From Magnetococcus sp. PR-3 (lineage in GTDB: Bacteria > Pseudomonadota > Magnetococcia > Magnetococcales > Magnetococcaceae), in NCBI RefSeq assembly GCF_036689865.1, contig NZ_JBAHUQ010000031.1:16956-80955 (forward strand): a stretch of DNA of 64,000 nt. Reading direction: 5' to 3'. The notes beneath the pieces were generated by a model that saw only the letters and a list, made by a program, of their open reading frames with translations, was not told the origin of the DNA and did not search any database. The number at the start of each line of letters is the position of its first letter. The stretch's first letter is position 1. Position numbers and translations under genes: made by a program. This document shows, piece by piece, positions 6,671 through 15,767 of this stretch.

Positions 6671-8848
6671 CTACTTAGCTGTTGCCAAGGCCTGGGCAGC
6701 CTCTTTGACTTTGGCACTGTCGGGTGCCAGGGATTGGGCTTTGGATAGGAAAATTCTGGCTTTGGCCAGATCCCCCTGTTGGATCTCTCGGTTCACTAAA
6801 AACGCGTAGCGATTGGCAACCTTCTGTATGCTTTGTAGGGCACCGGCATGGTTCGGGTGTAGCACCAGTGCCTTACGGATTTTAATCAGTGCATTGTCGT
6901 GGGTGGGCCAGCTGAGTCGGTTGCGCCGGATGTCGACCTGTGCAGCCTTCAATAGCGCTTCTATCTTCTGCGCTATAGCTGCCCTCTCCTGATCTGCCGA
7001 GGGAGAAGGTTTTTGAGCCGATGAATTGGCGGTTTGTGTAGCCTCTACAGGAGGTTGCTCAGCTTGTTTCTCTTTATGGCCGGGGATGGATGCCGCTGCA
7101 GGGGCAGGGGGGTGGGGCGCTGCTGGGGCGCTGGTTTTCGTCTCTTTGGGCGGTTCAGGCGTGACCGGAGCCGTGACCTTGAGCGTCGCTTTTTGCGGCA
7201 GTATAGCTGGTTCTGTAGCAGGCGAGGGAGCCTCTTTTAGCTCCGCTTTTTTGGGCGCTATAGCTGGTTCTGCAACAGGTAAGGGGGCCTCTTTTAGCTC
7301 CGCTTTTTGGAGGGCGTTGGATGGTTCCGCAGCAGGGGCCGCCGTTATCTTTAGCGCCTTCTTGGGGGGCTGGGGGGCCGCTGGAGGTTGGGGTGCCTGA
7401 GCGCTCTGTTGCGTCGGAGCCGTGGTCGGGCTGGAATCGGTGCTGTTTTTGAGGCGATCCGCCGTCTGTCGTGTGGTCGGGGGCGCGGCTGCAACCACGT
7501 TCTGGCTGTTGGCAGCCGGTGGTTGCGGGGCGGGGATCACAGGTTGTGACAGCGTAGAGGGTTGCCGGGCGCTGGGAAGAAACTCCTCATAGAGATAGTA
7601 GGCCAAGATCAACAGTGGAACGGTGATGGCCAAGGTCCAGATGGTTTTTTTGCCACCTTTTTGGGGGGCGGGTTCGGCGCCTTGTTGTTGCTGCTGTAGC
7701 TGCTCTTTTAAGGCAGCCTGTTCGCGCTGTTTCTGCTGGAGCTGACGCTCCATATTCTGTAGATCAACTTTTTGATGACCAAGCTGTTGAATGGTGTGGT
7801 TTAGATCATCGATCTGCTGGGAGAGCCGCGTGCGTTGCTCGGTCAGCTTCAGCTCCGCCTCTTGCAGCTTGAGATCTTTTTCCCGCAGTTGGTGGGCCCG
7901 TTCATTGACCTGATCGTGCAGTTGTTGCAGGGCCTGTTGCTGCTGCTGGGCCATGGATTCCTGAGCCTGCTGCTGCTGTTGACTTTTTTTCTCCAGACTC
8001 TGCAGTGCTTTTTCGCGGGCTTTTAGGGTGGCGCTACGTTGCGCCAGATCTATCTGTTTTTGAATCTGTAACTGCTCATAGGTTGTCAGACGCTGTTCCA
8101 TTTTTTGCGCTTTTTCCTGCTGCTGCTGGACGCGCTCTTTAAGGTTTAACAGAACCATCTTCTGCTGGTTGACCGACTCCAGCTTTTTAGTAAATCCCTC
8201 AAAATCAGCCATGGAGAAGGCGGTTTCTCTGCTTATCAGGGGCTGGGTCTGGGCAATCTGATCCAGAAATTGATCCAGTTTGGTGCTCAGGTGCTGTTTG
8301 AGCTGATCCATATCCAGTGCTGGATCGTGTTGCTGCTGGGTGTGCTGAAGTAACTGCTGATACTGCTGGCTAATCTCCCGCTCTTTCCCCTCAATATCGA
8401 TCTGCCTTTGTTGAAGCAGGCTGGCACTCTCATTGAGATGCAGACTTTGTCGGGTCAACTGGGCAAAGTTCTCCTGGTAGGAGTCCACCAGCAGCATCAA
8501 CTCCTGATGCAGGGCCTGAAGGTAGGTTTCATCCTCAAAGCCGTTGAGTTGATCAGGCCCCAACTCCTGCTCTACTAATGGGGGCTGGGTCGATTGGGTC
8601 TGCAAGGAATGAGAAGGCTGTTGAGAAGAGCGTGCCTGCTCTTGTAGGCGGGCCAGAGGTTGATCTGACACAGGGGCCGTGGTGCTGCTTTGGATAATGC
8701 TTGCACCTTGATGATGGGCTTCGGTAGGGGGGAGCTCAATAGCGGATGGCGACAAAAAACTGCTGCCCGCTTCGTCATCTTGCCAAGGGTTCGAATCCGT
8801 TGAAGAAGTTGAGCTTTTAAGCTTAATTTTGGATTCTTCTTCAGACAT
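6671..8848 (-). CDS. Coiled-coil membrane protein with Pro/Ala-rich linker and C-terminal helical repeats (725 aa)
   Basis: Unrecognised family with clear architecture. Residues 1-110 are polar and disordered (including NPWQDDE). Residues ~110-395 are a Gln-rich coiled coil. A single transmembrane helix (TIWTLAITVPLLILAYYLY, ~403-421) follows. Next is a Pro/Ala-rich linker with three copies of a KAELKEAP-type repeat (~490-560). The last ~90 residues look like TPR-type helices (IRKALVLHPNHAGALQSI; AKARIFLSKAQSLAPDSAKV). AAAGGGA precedes the ATG. Topology suggests a cytoplasmic coiled coil and an extracytoplasmic helical domain, so it could link cytoplasmic structures to the envelope or magnetosome membrane. 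That is inference. Confidence 0.7.
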   Translation of the reverse strand: MSEEESKIKLKSSTSSTDSNPWQDDEAGSSFLSPSAIELPPTEAHHQGASIIQSSTTAPVSDQPLARLQEQARSSQQPSHSLQTQSTQPPLVEQELGPDQLNGFEDETYLQALHQELMLLVDSYQENFAQLTRQSLHLNESASLLQQRQIDIEGKEREISQQYQQLLQHTQQQHDPALDMDQLKQHLSTKLDQFLDQIAQTQPLISRETAFSMADFEGFTKKLESVNQQKMVLLNLKERVQQQQEKAQKMEQRLTTYEQLQIQKQIDLAQRSATLKAREKALQSLEKKSQQQQQAQESMAQQQQQALQQLHDQVNERAHQLREKDLKLQEAELKLTEQRTRLSQQIDDLNHTIQQLGHQKVDLQNMERQLQQKQREQAALKEQLQQQQQGAEPAPQKGGKKTIWTLAITVPLLILAYYLYEEFLPSARQPSTLSQPVIPAPQPPAANSQNVVAAAPPTTRQTADRLKNSTDSSPTTAPTQQSAQAPQPPAAPQPPKKALKITAAPAAEPSNALQKAELKEAPLPVAEPAIAPKKAELKEAPSPATEPAILPQKATLKVTAPVTPEPPKETKTSAPAAPHPPAPAAASIPGHKEKQAEQPPVEATQTANSSAQKPSPSADQERAAIAQKIEALLKAAQVDIRRNRLSWPTHDNALIKIRKALVLHPNHAGALQSIQKVANRYAFLVNREIQQGDLAKARIFLSKAQSLAPDSAKVKEAAQALATAK

Positions 8849-9633
8849 GAATCGTCCCTTTGGTTTCCCAATATGGATGACACTCCGTTTGGCCTGCTAC
8901 TGTGAGCACAAACCGACGATTATCCATGGAGTCCAGTCCCTTGCTCGCCTCTGGTGGAGGTGGGCTGTGTCTGAAGTCTCTTGGAGTCTAGGAGGTGTCT
9001 CTTATCTTACGTCGTCACTTTCTCTCCTGCTTATCGGTAAAAATCCTCTAGTTCTACAGCCTATAACGACCATTGACGTTCTCATCCCTCTCTCAATAGG
9101 TAAAGGATCGGTTGGCCTGGGGGCGTAGCTAAGAGTATGGGGAGGAGGGTGCTTGTTAAAAAATAGGTAAGAGAAAAGGTGCATATGGATGAAATGAGCA
9201 ATCTGCCCCTTGCGCATAGAGCATAGATGAATGGTGCTGGTGAGCCAGAAAAAAGGTTCATCCCGAAACAGTGGGATAGGCTTTTTTTTGGACAGATCGG
9301 CAACAGGGTCGCCGCCCTGACTTTTTAAACAAACTCCAGCCCCAGCAAGATCGAAACTATTAAAAGAAGAGAATCTTTAGTCTTTAAATCTTTTGACTTT
9401 TCTTTTAAGCCTCACATCGCAATACGGATAGGGGAAGCTGCTAAAGGTCAGTAGGGCTCTAAAAGGGTTGGATGATGTGAGGCGTCTGCTAGCGATGCGA
9501 GCTTGCGAGCGGGCGGATCACAGGCAGCCAAGCCCGATTAGAAATCCCGTCGCTTACCGGCCATGATTCGGTTTTTCTTTTTCATAGATGACGCCCCCTA
9601 TTCCCCCTATTCCCGCTATTCCGAGATGGGCCA
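8849..9633. other. Gene-poor intergenic region
   Basis: About 800 bases with no supportable gene; frames of 60-100 codons on both strands lack ribosome sites and recognisable protein character. It holds a bidirectional terminator-like hairpin at 9251-9289 and a spaced 10-bp inverted repeat (GCCTCACATC at 9409-9418, complement at 9474-9483). Base composition in 9340-9420 is AT-rich compared with the rest. Confidence 0.5.
9251..9289 (+). terminator. Possible bidirectional terminator
   Basis: AAAAGG...ATCCC is paired with GGGAT...CTTTT around a short loop, followed by a run of T. The stem is imperfect, and no adjacent gene clearly needs it. Confidence 0.45.
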
Positions 9634-9671
9634 GAAAAAAGCCCCCGGTCATATGGCCGGGGGCTTTTTTT
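9634..9671 (-). terminator. Terminator of the feo operon
   Basis: AAAAAAGCCCCCGG and its complement, with a short TCATA-type loop, give a GC-rich stem flanked by A- and T-runs, so it can act in either direction. It lies just beyond the last minus-strand feo-operon gene. Confidence 0.9.
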
Positions 9672-9674
9672 GTA

Positions 9675-9908
9675 TCAGGTGTCGTGCTTCTTACCTGGAA
9701 AGGGGAGGGGGGCTTGCTTCTGCTCAGCTTCCGTTGTGGGACACTGGCTCGGCAGTGTGGGGTTGCTGCTGTCGCAGGAACATCCCGATTTGCCACAGCC
9801 CCCTTCACTGGGAGAGAGGCTGCGTTTAATACCCCGTCCGATGTAGAACACCACCCAGGCCCCGATGGGAATGAGGATAAACCACTCCCACCAGGCGACT
9901 TCACTCAT
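9675..9908 (-). CDS. FeoB-associated Cys-rich membrane protein (77 aa)
   Basis: The ATG at 9908 overlaps the feoB stop in an ATGA arrangement, giving translational coupling. The 77-residue product has one N-terminal transmembrane helix (WEWFILIPIGAWVVFYIG), a basic stretch and a Cys-rich segment (GGCGKSGCSCDSSN...QC). This is the layout of the small FeoB-associated Cys-rich proteins found after feoB in many bacteria. These are thought to assist or regulate FeoB; the Cys cluster could sense or bind iron. Confidence 0.8.
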   Translation of the reverse strand: MSEVAWWEWFILIPIGAWVVFYIGRGIKRSLSPSEGGCGKSGCSCDSSNPTLPSQCPTTEAEQKQAPLPFPGKKHDT

Positions 9909-12058
9909 AGGAGCATACCCCCCACCGTGACAATGATCCAAGCCATGCTCCATGCCAGGGTGAAGGAGAAGGCCACCGAGAAGATCGCCCACTTCCAACC
10001 ACCGGTCTCCCCCTTGATGGTGGCGATGGTGGCAATGCAGGGGGCGTAGAAGAGGGCAAAGATCATAAAGGCGAAAGCCACCAGCGGCGTCATGTTCTGG
10101 GCCAACGCCGAGCGTAGGGTGTCAGACTCCTCGGTAGACTCCTCATCCTGGGCGTAGATCACCGCATAACTGGCCACCACCACCTCTTTGGCCAATAGAC
10201 CGGTAAGAATGGCCACCGTATCCTTCCAATTGAAACCCAAGGGCTCAAAAACCGGGGTGACGCTCCGGGAGATCTGTCCCAGATAGCTCTTCTCCAGAGC
10301 CTCCTGCTTCTCAGCACGTTTCAGGGTGATGATCTGCTCATGAACGGCATCGGTTTTGGGCTGGCTCTCAAGCTGGCTGATCTGGGTGGGGAAGTCCTGG
10401 GACCATTCAATCTCCTTGGGAAACTCCTGAAGAACCCAGATCACAATGGACCCCACAAAGATCACACCGGCGATCTTTTTAAGGAAGTTCATCCCCTTAT
10501 CCCACATGTGAATGAACACACCACGTACGGTGGGCATGCGGAAGGGGGGTAGTTCCATAACAAAGGCGCTGTCATCACCTTTGAAGAAAAATTTACTCAG
10601 CAACACCGCCGCACCCATGGCACCAAAGATGGAGATCATGTACATGGAGAACACAACTGTACCGGCATTTTCCGCAAAAAAGGCTCCAGCAAACAGAATG
10701 AACACCGGCAGTCGGGCAGCACAGAGCATAAAGGGGTTGACCAGAATGGTCACCATGCGGGCGCGATGATCCTCAATGGTACGGGTGGCCATCACCGCTG
10801 GCACGTTACAGCCAAAACCCATCACCATGGGGATCAGCGCCTTACCGTGTAGGCCAAACATGTGCATCACGCGATCCATCAGAAAAGCGGCACGGGCCAG
10901 ATAGCCTGTTTCGCTGAAGATGGCCATAAAGAAGAAGAGGATGACAATGTTGGGAAGAAAGATAATGGTCCCCCCAACCCCGGCAATAATACCGTCTACA
11001 ATGAGATCTTTGGCCATTCCCTCAGGCATGATGCCAGCTACAAAGTCGGAGATTGCCCCCACACCGCCTTCAATCCAGCCCATGGGAATCTCACCCACGG
11101 TAAAGGTGGTGTGGAACATCAGCCACAGCAGCCCGAAGAAAATCGGCATACCCAGAAGACGGTTGAGAAAGAGCATGTCCAGCCAGTTGGTTACCTTGTG
11201 GCGTACATCCACAAAGGTGGGCTTCTTGACCGCTTCGGCCAGGATGCCGTTGACATAGCCGTAGCGGGCATCCGCGATCATGGCAGAACAGTGCATGCCA
11301 TGGTTGTGGGAGAGGTCATAACACTCTCGGTGTACCATCTCCAGCAGATGCTCGTGATCATCCTCACGGCTGACCACCTCTTCATCCCCTTCCAGCAATT
11401 TGATGGCCAGCCAGCGGCTGTTATCCCCATCTGGGCTGTTGGGGTGAAGTTCGTTGACCAGCGTGGAGATCTTACCAACTGCTTTATCCAGGTGCATGTC
11501 AAAGTTGATAAAACGGCGGGGGCGAACTTTGCCCTCTTCTGCCTGACGTACCACCGCCTTAATCAGCGCTTCGGTGCCCTGACCGGAACGGCCCGAGGTT
11601 TTGACTACCGGTGCACCGAGCATTTCACTGAGAGTTTTTTCATCGATGATGGTCTCATCCTTCTCCACCTCATCCACCATGTTCAGGGCAAACACCATGG
11701 GGGTGCCCATCTCCACCAACTGGGTAGTCAGGTAGAGGGAGCGCTCCAGGTTGCCCGCATCGATAACGTTGACGATGACATCGGCCTTGCCCTCCAGAAT
11801 GTAACCACGGGTCTCCCGCTCTTCGGGGGTGTCTGAGGAGAGGGCGTAGATGCCGGGCATATCCACCAAACTGAAGGTGTGATCCTGCAGGCAGACAAGG
11901 CGCTCTTTAAGGGAAACCGTCACGCGAGGATAGTTGCCCACCTGATCTTTGCCGCCGGTCAGGCGGTTAAGAAGAGAGGTCTTGCCACAGTTGGGGTTAC
12001 CAACCAGGGCTACGGTGATTGCATCCTGAGTTACCTCAGAGGGTGAATTTTCAAGCAT
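9905..12058 (-). CDS. feoB: Ferrous iron transporter FeoB
   Basis: FeoB is the GTPase-linked inner-membrane ferrous iron permease. The 717-residue product has the G domain at the N-terminus: P-loop GNPNCGKTSLL, DMPG (G3) and NMVDE (G4). A helical insertion domain follows, then a polytopic membrane part with the Gate motifs (e.g. GFGCNVPAVMATRT, containing the conserved Cys). Length is somewhat short of the typical ~750. The NQxGNxPGVTVE signature reads DQVGNYPRVTVS, so the usual Gly is an Arg. It lies 67 bp after feoA and is coupled to the next gene. A copy inside a magnetosome island is known from Magnetospirillum (feoAB1), where it supplies iron for magnetite. Confidence 0.96.
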   Translation of the reverse strand: MLENSPSEVTQDAITVALVGNPNCGKTSLLNRLTGGKDQVGNYPRVTVSLKERLVCLQDHTFSLVDMPGIYALSSDTPEERETRGYILEGKADVIVNVIDAGNLERSLYLTTQLVEMGTPMVFALNMVDEVEKDETIIDEKTLSEMLGAPVVKTSGRSGQGTEALIKAVVRQAEEGKVRPRRFINFDMHLDKAVGKISTLVNELHPNSPDGDNSRWLAIKLLEGDEEVVSREDDHEHLLEMVHRECYDLSHNHGMHCSAMIADARYGYVNGILAEAVKKPTFVDVRHKVTNWLDMLFLNRLLGMPIFFGLLWLMFHTTFTVGEIPMGWIEGGVGAISDFVAGIMPEGMAKDLIVDGIIAGVGGTIIFLPNIVILFFFMAIFSETGYLARAAFLMDRVMHMFGLHGKALIPMVMGFGCNVPAVMATRTIEDHRARMVTILVNPFMLCAARLPVFILFAGAFFAENAGTVVFSMYMISIFGAMGAAVLLSKFFFKGDDSAFVMELPPFRMPTVRGVFIHMWDKGMNFLKKIAGVIFVGSIVIWVLQEFPKEIEWSQDFPTQISQLESQPKTDAVHEQIITLKRAEKQEALEKSYLGQISRSVTPVFEPLGFNWKDTVAILTGLLAKEVVVASYAVIYAQDEESTEESDTLRSALAQNMTPLVAFAFMIFALFYAPCIATIATIKGETGGWKWAIFSVAFSFTLAWSMAWIIVTVGGMLL

Positions 12059-12125
12059 GGAGGTGGCCTTTAAACCGTTTTAGAGCATGGGAAGTGGTAC
12101 TGAAAAGGAGCGTTGCGACTCTAGA

Positions 12126-12353
12126 TCAGGCGATGGGTTCGATCATGATCTTCTGTGCTTCTTTGTTGCGCAGGGTCAGTTCATAGCCCATGACAGTATA
12201 GATGCGGGGGTCACCGAAAGGAGCCTGATTGCGCAGGGTGATCTCTTTGCCTTTGGTCAGTCCCATGGAGATGAAGCGGTTACGCTCGTCATCGGAACAC
12301 TTCAGACTGGCCACGCGCATCTTTTCCCCTTTTTTTAGATCTGCAAGTGTCAC
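12126..12353 (-). CDS. feoA: Ferrous iron transport protein FeoA
   Basis: A 75-residue SH3-like protein that assists FeoB. It shows the FeoA pattern: L.DL..G....V..L, then RFISMGLTKGKEITL and a C-terminal GYELTLRNKEAQKIMIE strand pair. The start is a GTG at 12353 with AAGGAGA nine bases upstream. A Fur-like site lies ~125 bp upstream, consistent with induction under iron limitation. First gene of feoA-feoB-Cys-rich protein. Confidence 0.95.
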   Translation of the reverse strand: MTLADLKKGEKMRVASLKCSDDERNRFISMGLTKGKEITLRNQAPFGDPRIYTVMGYELTLRNKEAQKIMIEPIA

Positions 12354-12476
12354 TTTAGACTCTCCTTAATGGTTACAATCCATTAGAACGGATTAGGGCG
12401 CTACGCATAGAGCGGGTCATGGGCAGACTGCTTAAGGTGAGAAGCTTTGAGATTCTTCTTATTTGCGCACTCTAAA

Positions 12477-12491
12477 TGAGACGCATTACTG
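12477..12491 (-). promoter_or_regulatory. Fur-box-like site upstream of feoA
   Basis: The plus strand reads TGAGACGCATTACTG (4/7 and 5/7 to the 7-1-7 Fur consensus). feo operons are classic Fur targets, which raises the prior for this site. Confidence 0.45.
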
Positions 12492-12610
12492 TATTTGTGC
12501 TCATTTCCCCAGTCCTTTTATGCGCTTTCCTAAAGGGTTTTGCAACTGCAAAATGCAACTGCAAAAACAGTTTATTGAACAGGTTTTTGAGCTTATGCAG
12601 GGGGGGGGGA

Positions 12611-12625
12611 TGGGAATGATTCGTG
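12611..12625 (+). promoter_or_regulatory. Fur-box-like site upstream of mms6
   Basis: TGGGAATGATTCGTG contains the palindrome GAAT-G-ATTC at the centre of a Fur-type box. It lies ~140 bp before the mms6 start. Confidence 0.4.
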
Positions 12626-12765
12626 TTTATTTCTTTGAAATTTCGAAAGAAAAGTTTTGACTGTTGCGCGGCTATGGGTATGATGTCCGTGTTCACAAAA
12701 TGGCTGTTTCTGCCATTTTAATTGTTGATGGGTTGTTTTTCTGTCTAGCCGTGAGGATTTAAACC

Positions 12766-13326
12766 ATGCCTGCTGCCGCGCCTACTCCAGCTACTCCTAT
12801 GAAAATGCCTGCCGAACTGGAAGGGGCTAATAATATGAAAGCCTTTGCTTGTCCAGCAGCTCAAGGCACTAAGGCCAAAGGTACTGCTGCTGCCAAGGGC
12901 CAACAGCTGGCTGCAGGTGCTGGTCAGCCCCAATGTATTCCCCAAAAGGCCATTGTCGCCGGTGAGTGGGAAGCACCAGAGGCTACTAAAGCAGCCAAGG
13001 CTGCTAAAGGTGTTAAAGCGGCCAAGGCAGCCAAAGCGGGTGCAGCCAAGACTGCCCCTTTGGCAGCTAAAGCACCGGCTGCAGCCAAGGCGATGCCGGT
13101 GGCCTTGACCACCACCAAACAGGCCGCTACCGGAACCGCAGCCGCAGGTGGCGCGGCGGTTGCTTCCACCTCCTCCGTAGGGCCTAGCCTGGGGTTGGGG
13201 TTGGGGCTGGGTGCCTGGGGTCCCGTAATTTTACTGGGCGTGGCTGGTGCAGTGGGGTATGGTATCTACTCTTATATGAAAAATCGTGGCGATTCCGACA
13301 GTGAGCTGGAAGAAGCCATTAGCTGA
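12766..13326 (+). CDS. mms6: Mms6 magnetite-nucleating magnetosome protein
   Basis: Mms6 is tightly bound to the magnetite crystal and controls its morphology. The C-terminus carries the hallmark LGLGLGLGAWGPVILLG, a transmembrane helix continuing to GYGIYSYMKNR, and an acidic tail DSDSELEEAIS equivalent to the iron-binding end of Mms6 from Magnetospirillum. The first ~140 residues are Ala/Lys-rich with repeated KAAKAAK units and three Cys-containing spots; in known Mms6 the N-terminal part is removed by proteolysis. mmsF follows 13 bp later, the same gene order as in Magnetospirillum. Confidence 0.9.
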   Translation: MPAAAPTPATPMKMPAELEGANNMKAFACPAAQGTKAKGTAAAKGQQLAAGAGQPQCIPQKAIVAGEWEAPEATKAAKAAKGVKAAKAAKAGAAKTAPLAAKAPAAAKAMPVALTTTKQAATGTAAAGGAAVASTSSVGPSLGLGLGLGAWGPVILLGVAGAVGYGIYSYMKNRGDSDSELEEAIS

Positions 13327-13339
13327 CGGAGTCAGGTTT

Positions 13340-13675
13340 ATGTTACCACGTCGTGAAAAAGGGGTTGTGGCCAAACAGCGCACCCCACGCAGTCGCATTT
13401 TAGCCATGCTCAGCTACCTCGGCATTCTCTGTCTGGTACCACTGATCTTTAACCAGGATGATGAGTACGTGGATTTCCACGCCCGTCAGGGGATTGTGCT
13501 GTGGACCTGGGGGGTGCTCTCCATTTTGGCGCTGCATGTGCCGGTGGTTGGGCCGTTCTTTTTCAGCTTTTCGGCCATGGTTATCGGTATGCTCTCTCTG
13601 GTGGGGCTGGTCTCGGTGTTGCTCTCCCGAGCATGGCGGATTCCTGGTATTGGTGTGATTGCGACCAAGCTGTAA
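13340..13675 (+). CDS. mmsF: MmsF magnetosome membrane protein
   Basis: MmsF/MamF proteins are small three-helix membrane proteins of the DUF4870 type that influence magnetite crystal size and shape. This 111-residue copy shows the family pattern: SRILAMLSYLGILCLVPLIF, then FHARQGIVLWTWG and a last helix ending SRAWRIPGIG. The ATG at 13340 has GGAG upstream and follows mms6 by 13 bp, so the two are co-transcribed. Paralogues are encoded at 25697 and 61187. Confidence 0.9.
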   Translation: MLPRREKGVVAKQRTPRSRILAMLSYLGILCLVPLIFNQDDEYVDFHARQGIVLWTWGVLSILALHVPVVGPFFFSFSAMVIGMLSLVGLVSVLLSRAWRIPGIGVIATKL

Positions 13676-13693
13676 GGGGTGCAATCACCCATG

Positions 13694-13728
13694 AAAAAAG
13701 CCCGGCTACATAGCCGGGCTTTTTTTTT
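13694..13728 (+). terminator. Bidirectional terminator between mmsF and the 13765 gene
   Basis: AAGCCCGGCTA / TAGCCGGGCTT stem with a CA loop, flanked by A6 and T9. It serves the convergent genes on both sides. Confidence 0.93.
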
Positions 13729-13764
13729 CGAAACTTAAACAGACCTTAGGGACTCAAAGGTTGC

Positions 13765-14040
13765 TCAGGTCTGGCGTTTGTCGCGTTTATTGATGGCATC
13801 CCCCGCCATTTTGGCCAGATAGGCCATGCCCAGGGTTACCCCCACCAGCCCCATGGCAGGGCCCATAAGTTTCAGCCCCAGCAGGGTGGGTTTGGCGGTG
13901 GCGGCCAGGGAGGGCAGGGAGAGGGAGGAGCCCTTGAGAATGGCCACCTTTTTAGATGCCGTGATCTTGATCTCGCCTGGACCGGTAAGGGTCAGGGTAT
14001 CATCACGGCCCAATTTGGTGGCGACAACGGTTTGTGTCAT
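13765..14040 (-). CDS. Small magnetosome-type membrane protein with N-terminal LTGPG motif (91 aa)
   Basis: The start at 14040 has GGAG seven bases upstream. Residues ~14-29 read TLTLTGPGEIKITASK, almost the same as VTLTGPGKLKFKAVK in the protein at 16300-16707. This suggests a shared short beta-type module. A Ser/Ala/Leu linker and two hydrophobic Gly/Leu/Met-rich segments follow (GLKLMGPAMGLVGVTLGMAY), then a basic tail (NKRDKRQT). It lacks the GLGLGLG run of Mms6. Function unknown; a magnetosome membrane role is inferred. Confidence 0.6.
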   Translation of the reverse strand: MTQTVVATKLGRDDTLTLTGPGEIKITASKKVAILKGSSLSLPSLAATAKPTLLGLKLMGPAMGLVGVTLGMAYLAKMAGDAINKRDKRQT

Positions 14041-14410
14041 AACAGGCTCCGATTCAAAGCGTTCTGTAGCTCCCCACACAAGGTTGCTTAGCTAGAGGCT
14101 AACCGATCCTATGCAAGAATGGAACGCTATATTTTCAAGCGATTTTTTTTTTTTTTTGAGTTTTGAACGGCTTTTCTGTCGAGTTTTAATGGGCTTATCT
14201 TTATATTCCTGCAAGCGCATACATCGCAAATTGTTTAGGGTGATGGTCTCAATGCGTTATTACTTGATGCATTCTGACGCTTCACGTAAGTCGTAAAAAG
14301 CGTTTCAACACAACGTTGTTGTGGCATCATGCGCTATGTTTTCATGCTTGTGCCCACCGCTCTTTATCAATTAAAGTGGCGCAACCATTGTACATTGTTG
14401 AGGAGCGTGC
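14041..14410. other. Divergent intergenic region
   Basis: A 370-bp gap between the minus-strand small gene and the symporter gene, AT-rich with a T-run near 14143-14157. I see no gene, no clear Fur-like site and no terminator. Promoters for both neighbours presumably lie here. Confidence 0.4.
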
Positions 14411-15757
14411 ATGTTAGGCAGTGTGGCCGACTGGATCTGGAGTCCCTTCTTCAGTCTGATCTATCTGGAACTGGGGTTGCTGTTTCTGGTCATAACCGGA
14501 GGCTTTGCGGTACGCCGTCTGCTGCCGGTCTTCTTTGCCATGCGACGTAAAGGGCTGCATCGCGGTGCTGATGGTGCGCCCATTGATCATGCCAAGGGGT
14601 TCTTTGCCGCCCTGGCCACCAGTATTGGGGTGGGCAACATGGCGGGGGTGGCCACAGCCATCCACCTGGGTGGACCGGGGGCGCTTTTCTGGATGTGGGT
14701 TTCAGCGCTGTTAGGGGTCTCTTTCCGTATGTGCTCCACTTACATGGCGCTGCGTTATCAGCCTCAGGATCCCAATCATCCTCTGTTTGGTACCCCGCTG
14801 AGTTATCTAAGCCGCTTCTTTGAGGGGCGTTGGCGCTGGATACCCACGGTGTTCGCCGGTCTGGTGATCGTTAAGGGGATGGTGGCGGCCAATCTGATCC
14901 AGACCAACTCTGTAGCCCATGCGGTGGAATCAGATCTGGGACTCTCCCACGGTATCGTGGCGTTGGCGCTGTCGGTGCTGGTGGCCATGGTGATTGTGGG
15001 CGGTCTGAAAAACATTCTTACCGTCAGCAATATTCTGGCCCCCTGGATGGCAGGCATCTATATCCTATTTGCCTTTGGTATCTTGATCGCCCACCCAGAT
15101 CAGGCCATGACCGCGCTGGAGATGGTGTTCCGACACGCCTTTTCCCCCTATGCCATGGCGGGCGGGGTGGCGGGCTTTACCGTGTTGCAGGCGGTGCAGT
15201 TTGGTATCTCCCGTGGGGTGTTTTCCCACGGATCAGGTGTGGGAATTGCACCCTTCCTACATGCGGCCAACCATGATCAGCCCATTCGTGGCGCGATTAT
15301 GGCGGGGATGATCCCTATGGTGGATACCCTTCTGGTGTGCAGTGCTACAGGCTTGGTCATCTTGAGTGGCGGTCTGTGGCTGGAACATACCGGGGCCTAT
15401 CTGACGGTGACCTCATTCCAACTTTACGCCGGTCCCATGGGGCGTCTGTTGGTTACCCTATTTTTGGTGGTGTTCGCCTTTACCACCATCATTAACTGGT
15501 CCTACTTTGCCGAACGCAGTTTTGTCTATCTGGGGGGGCGTAATCGGTTGGCATTCCGATGGCTGTTTGTGGCCATCGCCTTTTGTGGACCGTTTATGCC
15601 GGTGGCCGCTATCTGGTCGCTGGGGGATATTTTAATCGCATTGATGCTCAGCTTTCATCTGGTTCCTCTGACCTATCTGGTTCTGCGCAAGCAGAAACAG
15701 TTGGGCAAGGATCTTCAAGAGGTGGTGAGCCATATGTTGGGAAAACCCCGAACCTGA
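14411..15757 (+). CDS. AgcS-type sodium/alanine (amino acid) symporter
   Basis: A 448-residue polytopic membrane protein of the alanine-or-glycine:cation symporter family, which imports small amino acids with Na+ or H+. The signature GVGNMAGVATAIHLGGPG followed by ALFWMW, and the later GGVAGFTVLQAVQFGISRGVF, are family hallmarks. Length is normal. GAGGAG lies before the ATG. It is not a known magnetosome gene, yet it sits between mmsF and the mam core and is only 10 bp from the CZB gene. The substrate cannot be read from the sequence. Confidence 0.85.
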   Translation: MLGSVADWIWSPFFSLIYLELGLLFLVITGGFAVRRLLPVFFAMRRKGLHRGADGAPIDHAKGFFAALATSIGVGNMAGVATAIHLGGPGALFWMWVSALLGVSFRMCSTYMALRYQPQDPNHPLFGTPLSYLSRFFEGRWRWIPTVFAGLVIVKGMVAANLIQTNSVAHAVESDLGLSHGIVALALSVLVAMVIVGGLKNILTVSNILAPWMAGIYILFAFGILIAHPDQAMTALEMVFRHAFSPYAMAGGVAGFTVLQAVQFGISRGVFSHGSGVGIAPFLHAANHDQPIRGAIMAGMIPMVDTLLVCSATGLVILSGGLWLEHTGAYLTVTSFQLYAGPMGRLLVTLFLVVFAFTTIINWSYFAERSFVYLGGRNRLAFRWLFVAIAFCGPFMPVAAIWSLGDILIALMLSFHLVPLTYLVLRKQKQLGKDLQEVVSHMLGKPRT

Positions 15758-15767
15758 CGGTGGTGTT

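Larger units (their letters stand above)
12354..12765. promoter_or_regulatory. Divergent feoA/mms6 promoter region
   Basis: A 412-bp gap between divergent iron-uptake and crystal-growth genes. It holds one Fur-like site near each gene (12477-12491 and 12611-12625), a run of nine or more G around 12600, and a directly repeated AAATGCAACTGCAAAA-type stretch at 12540-12565. No coding frame is credible. Confidence 0.45.

Noticed and set aside
9002..9303. Overlapping minus-strand frames of 71-73 codons
   Set aside because: No ribosome sites and no protein-like pattern; one overlaps a terminator-like hairpin.
10862..11836. 324-codon plus-strand frame
   Set aside because: It lies wholly antisense to feoB, has His-rich nonsense composition and no ribosome site.
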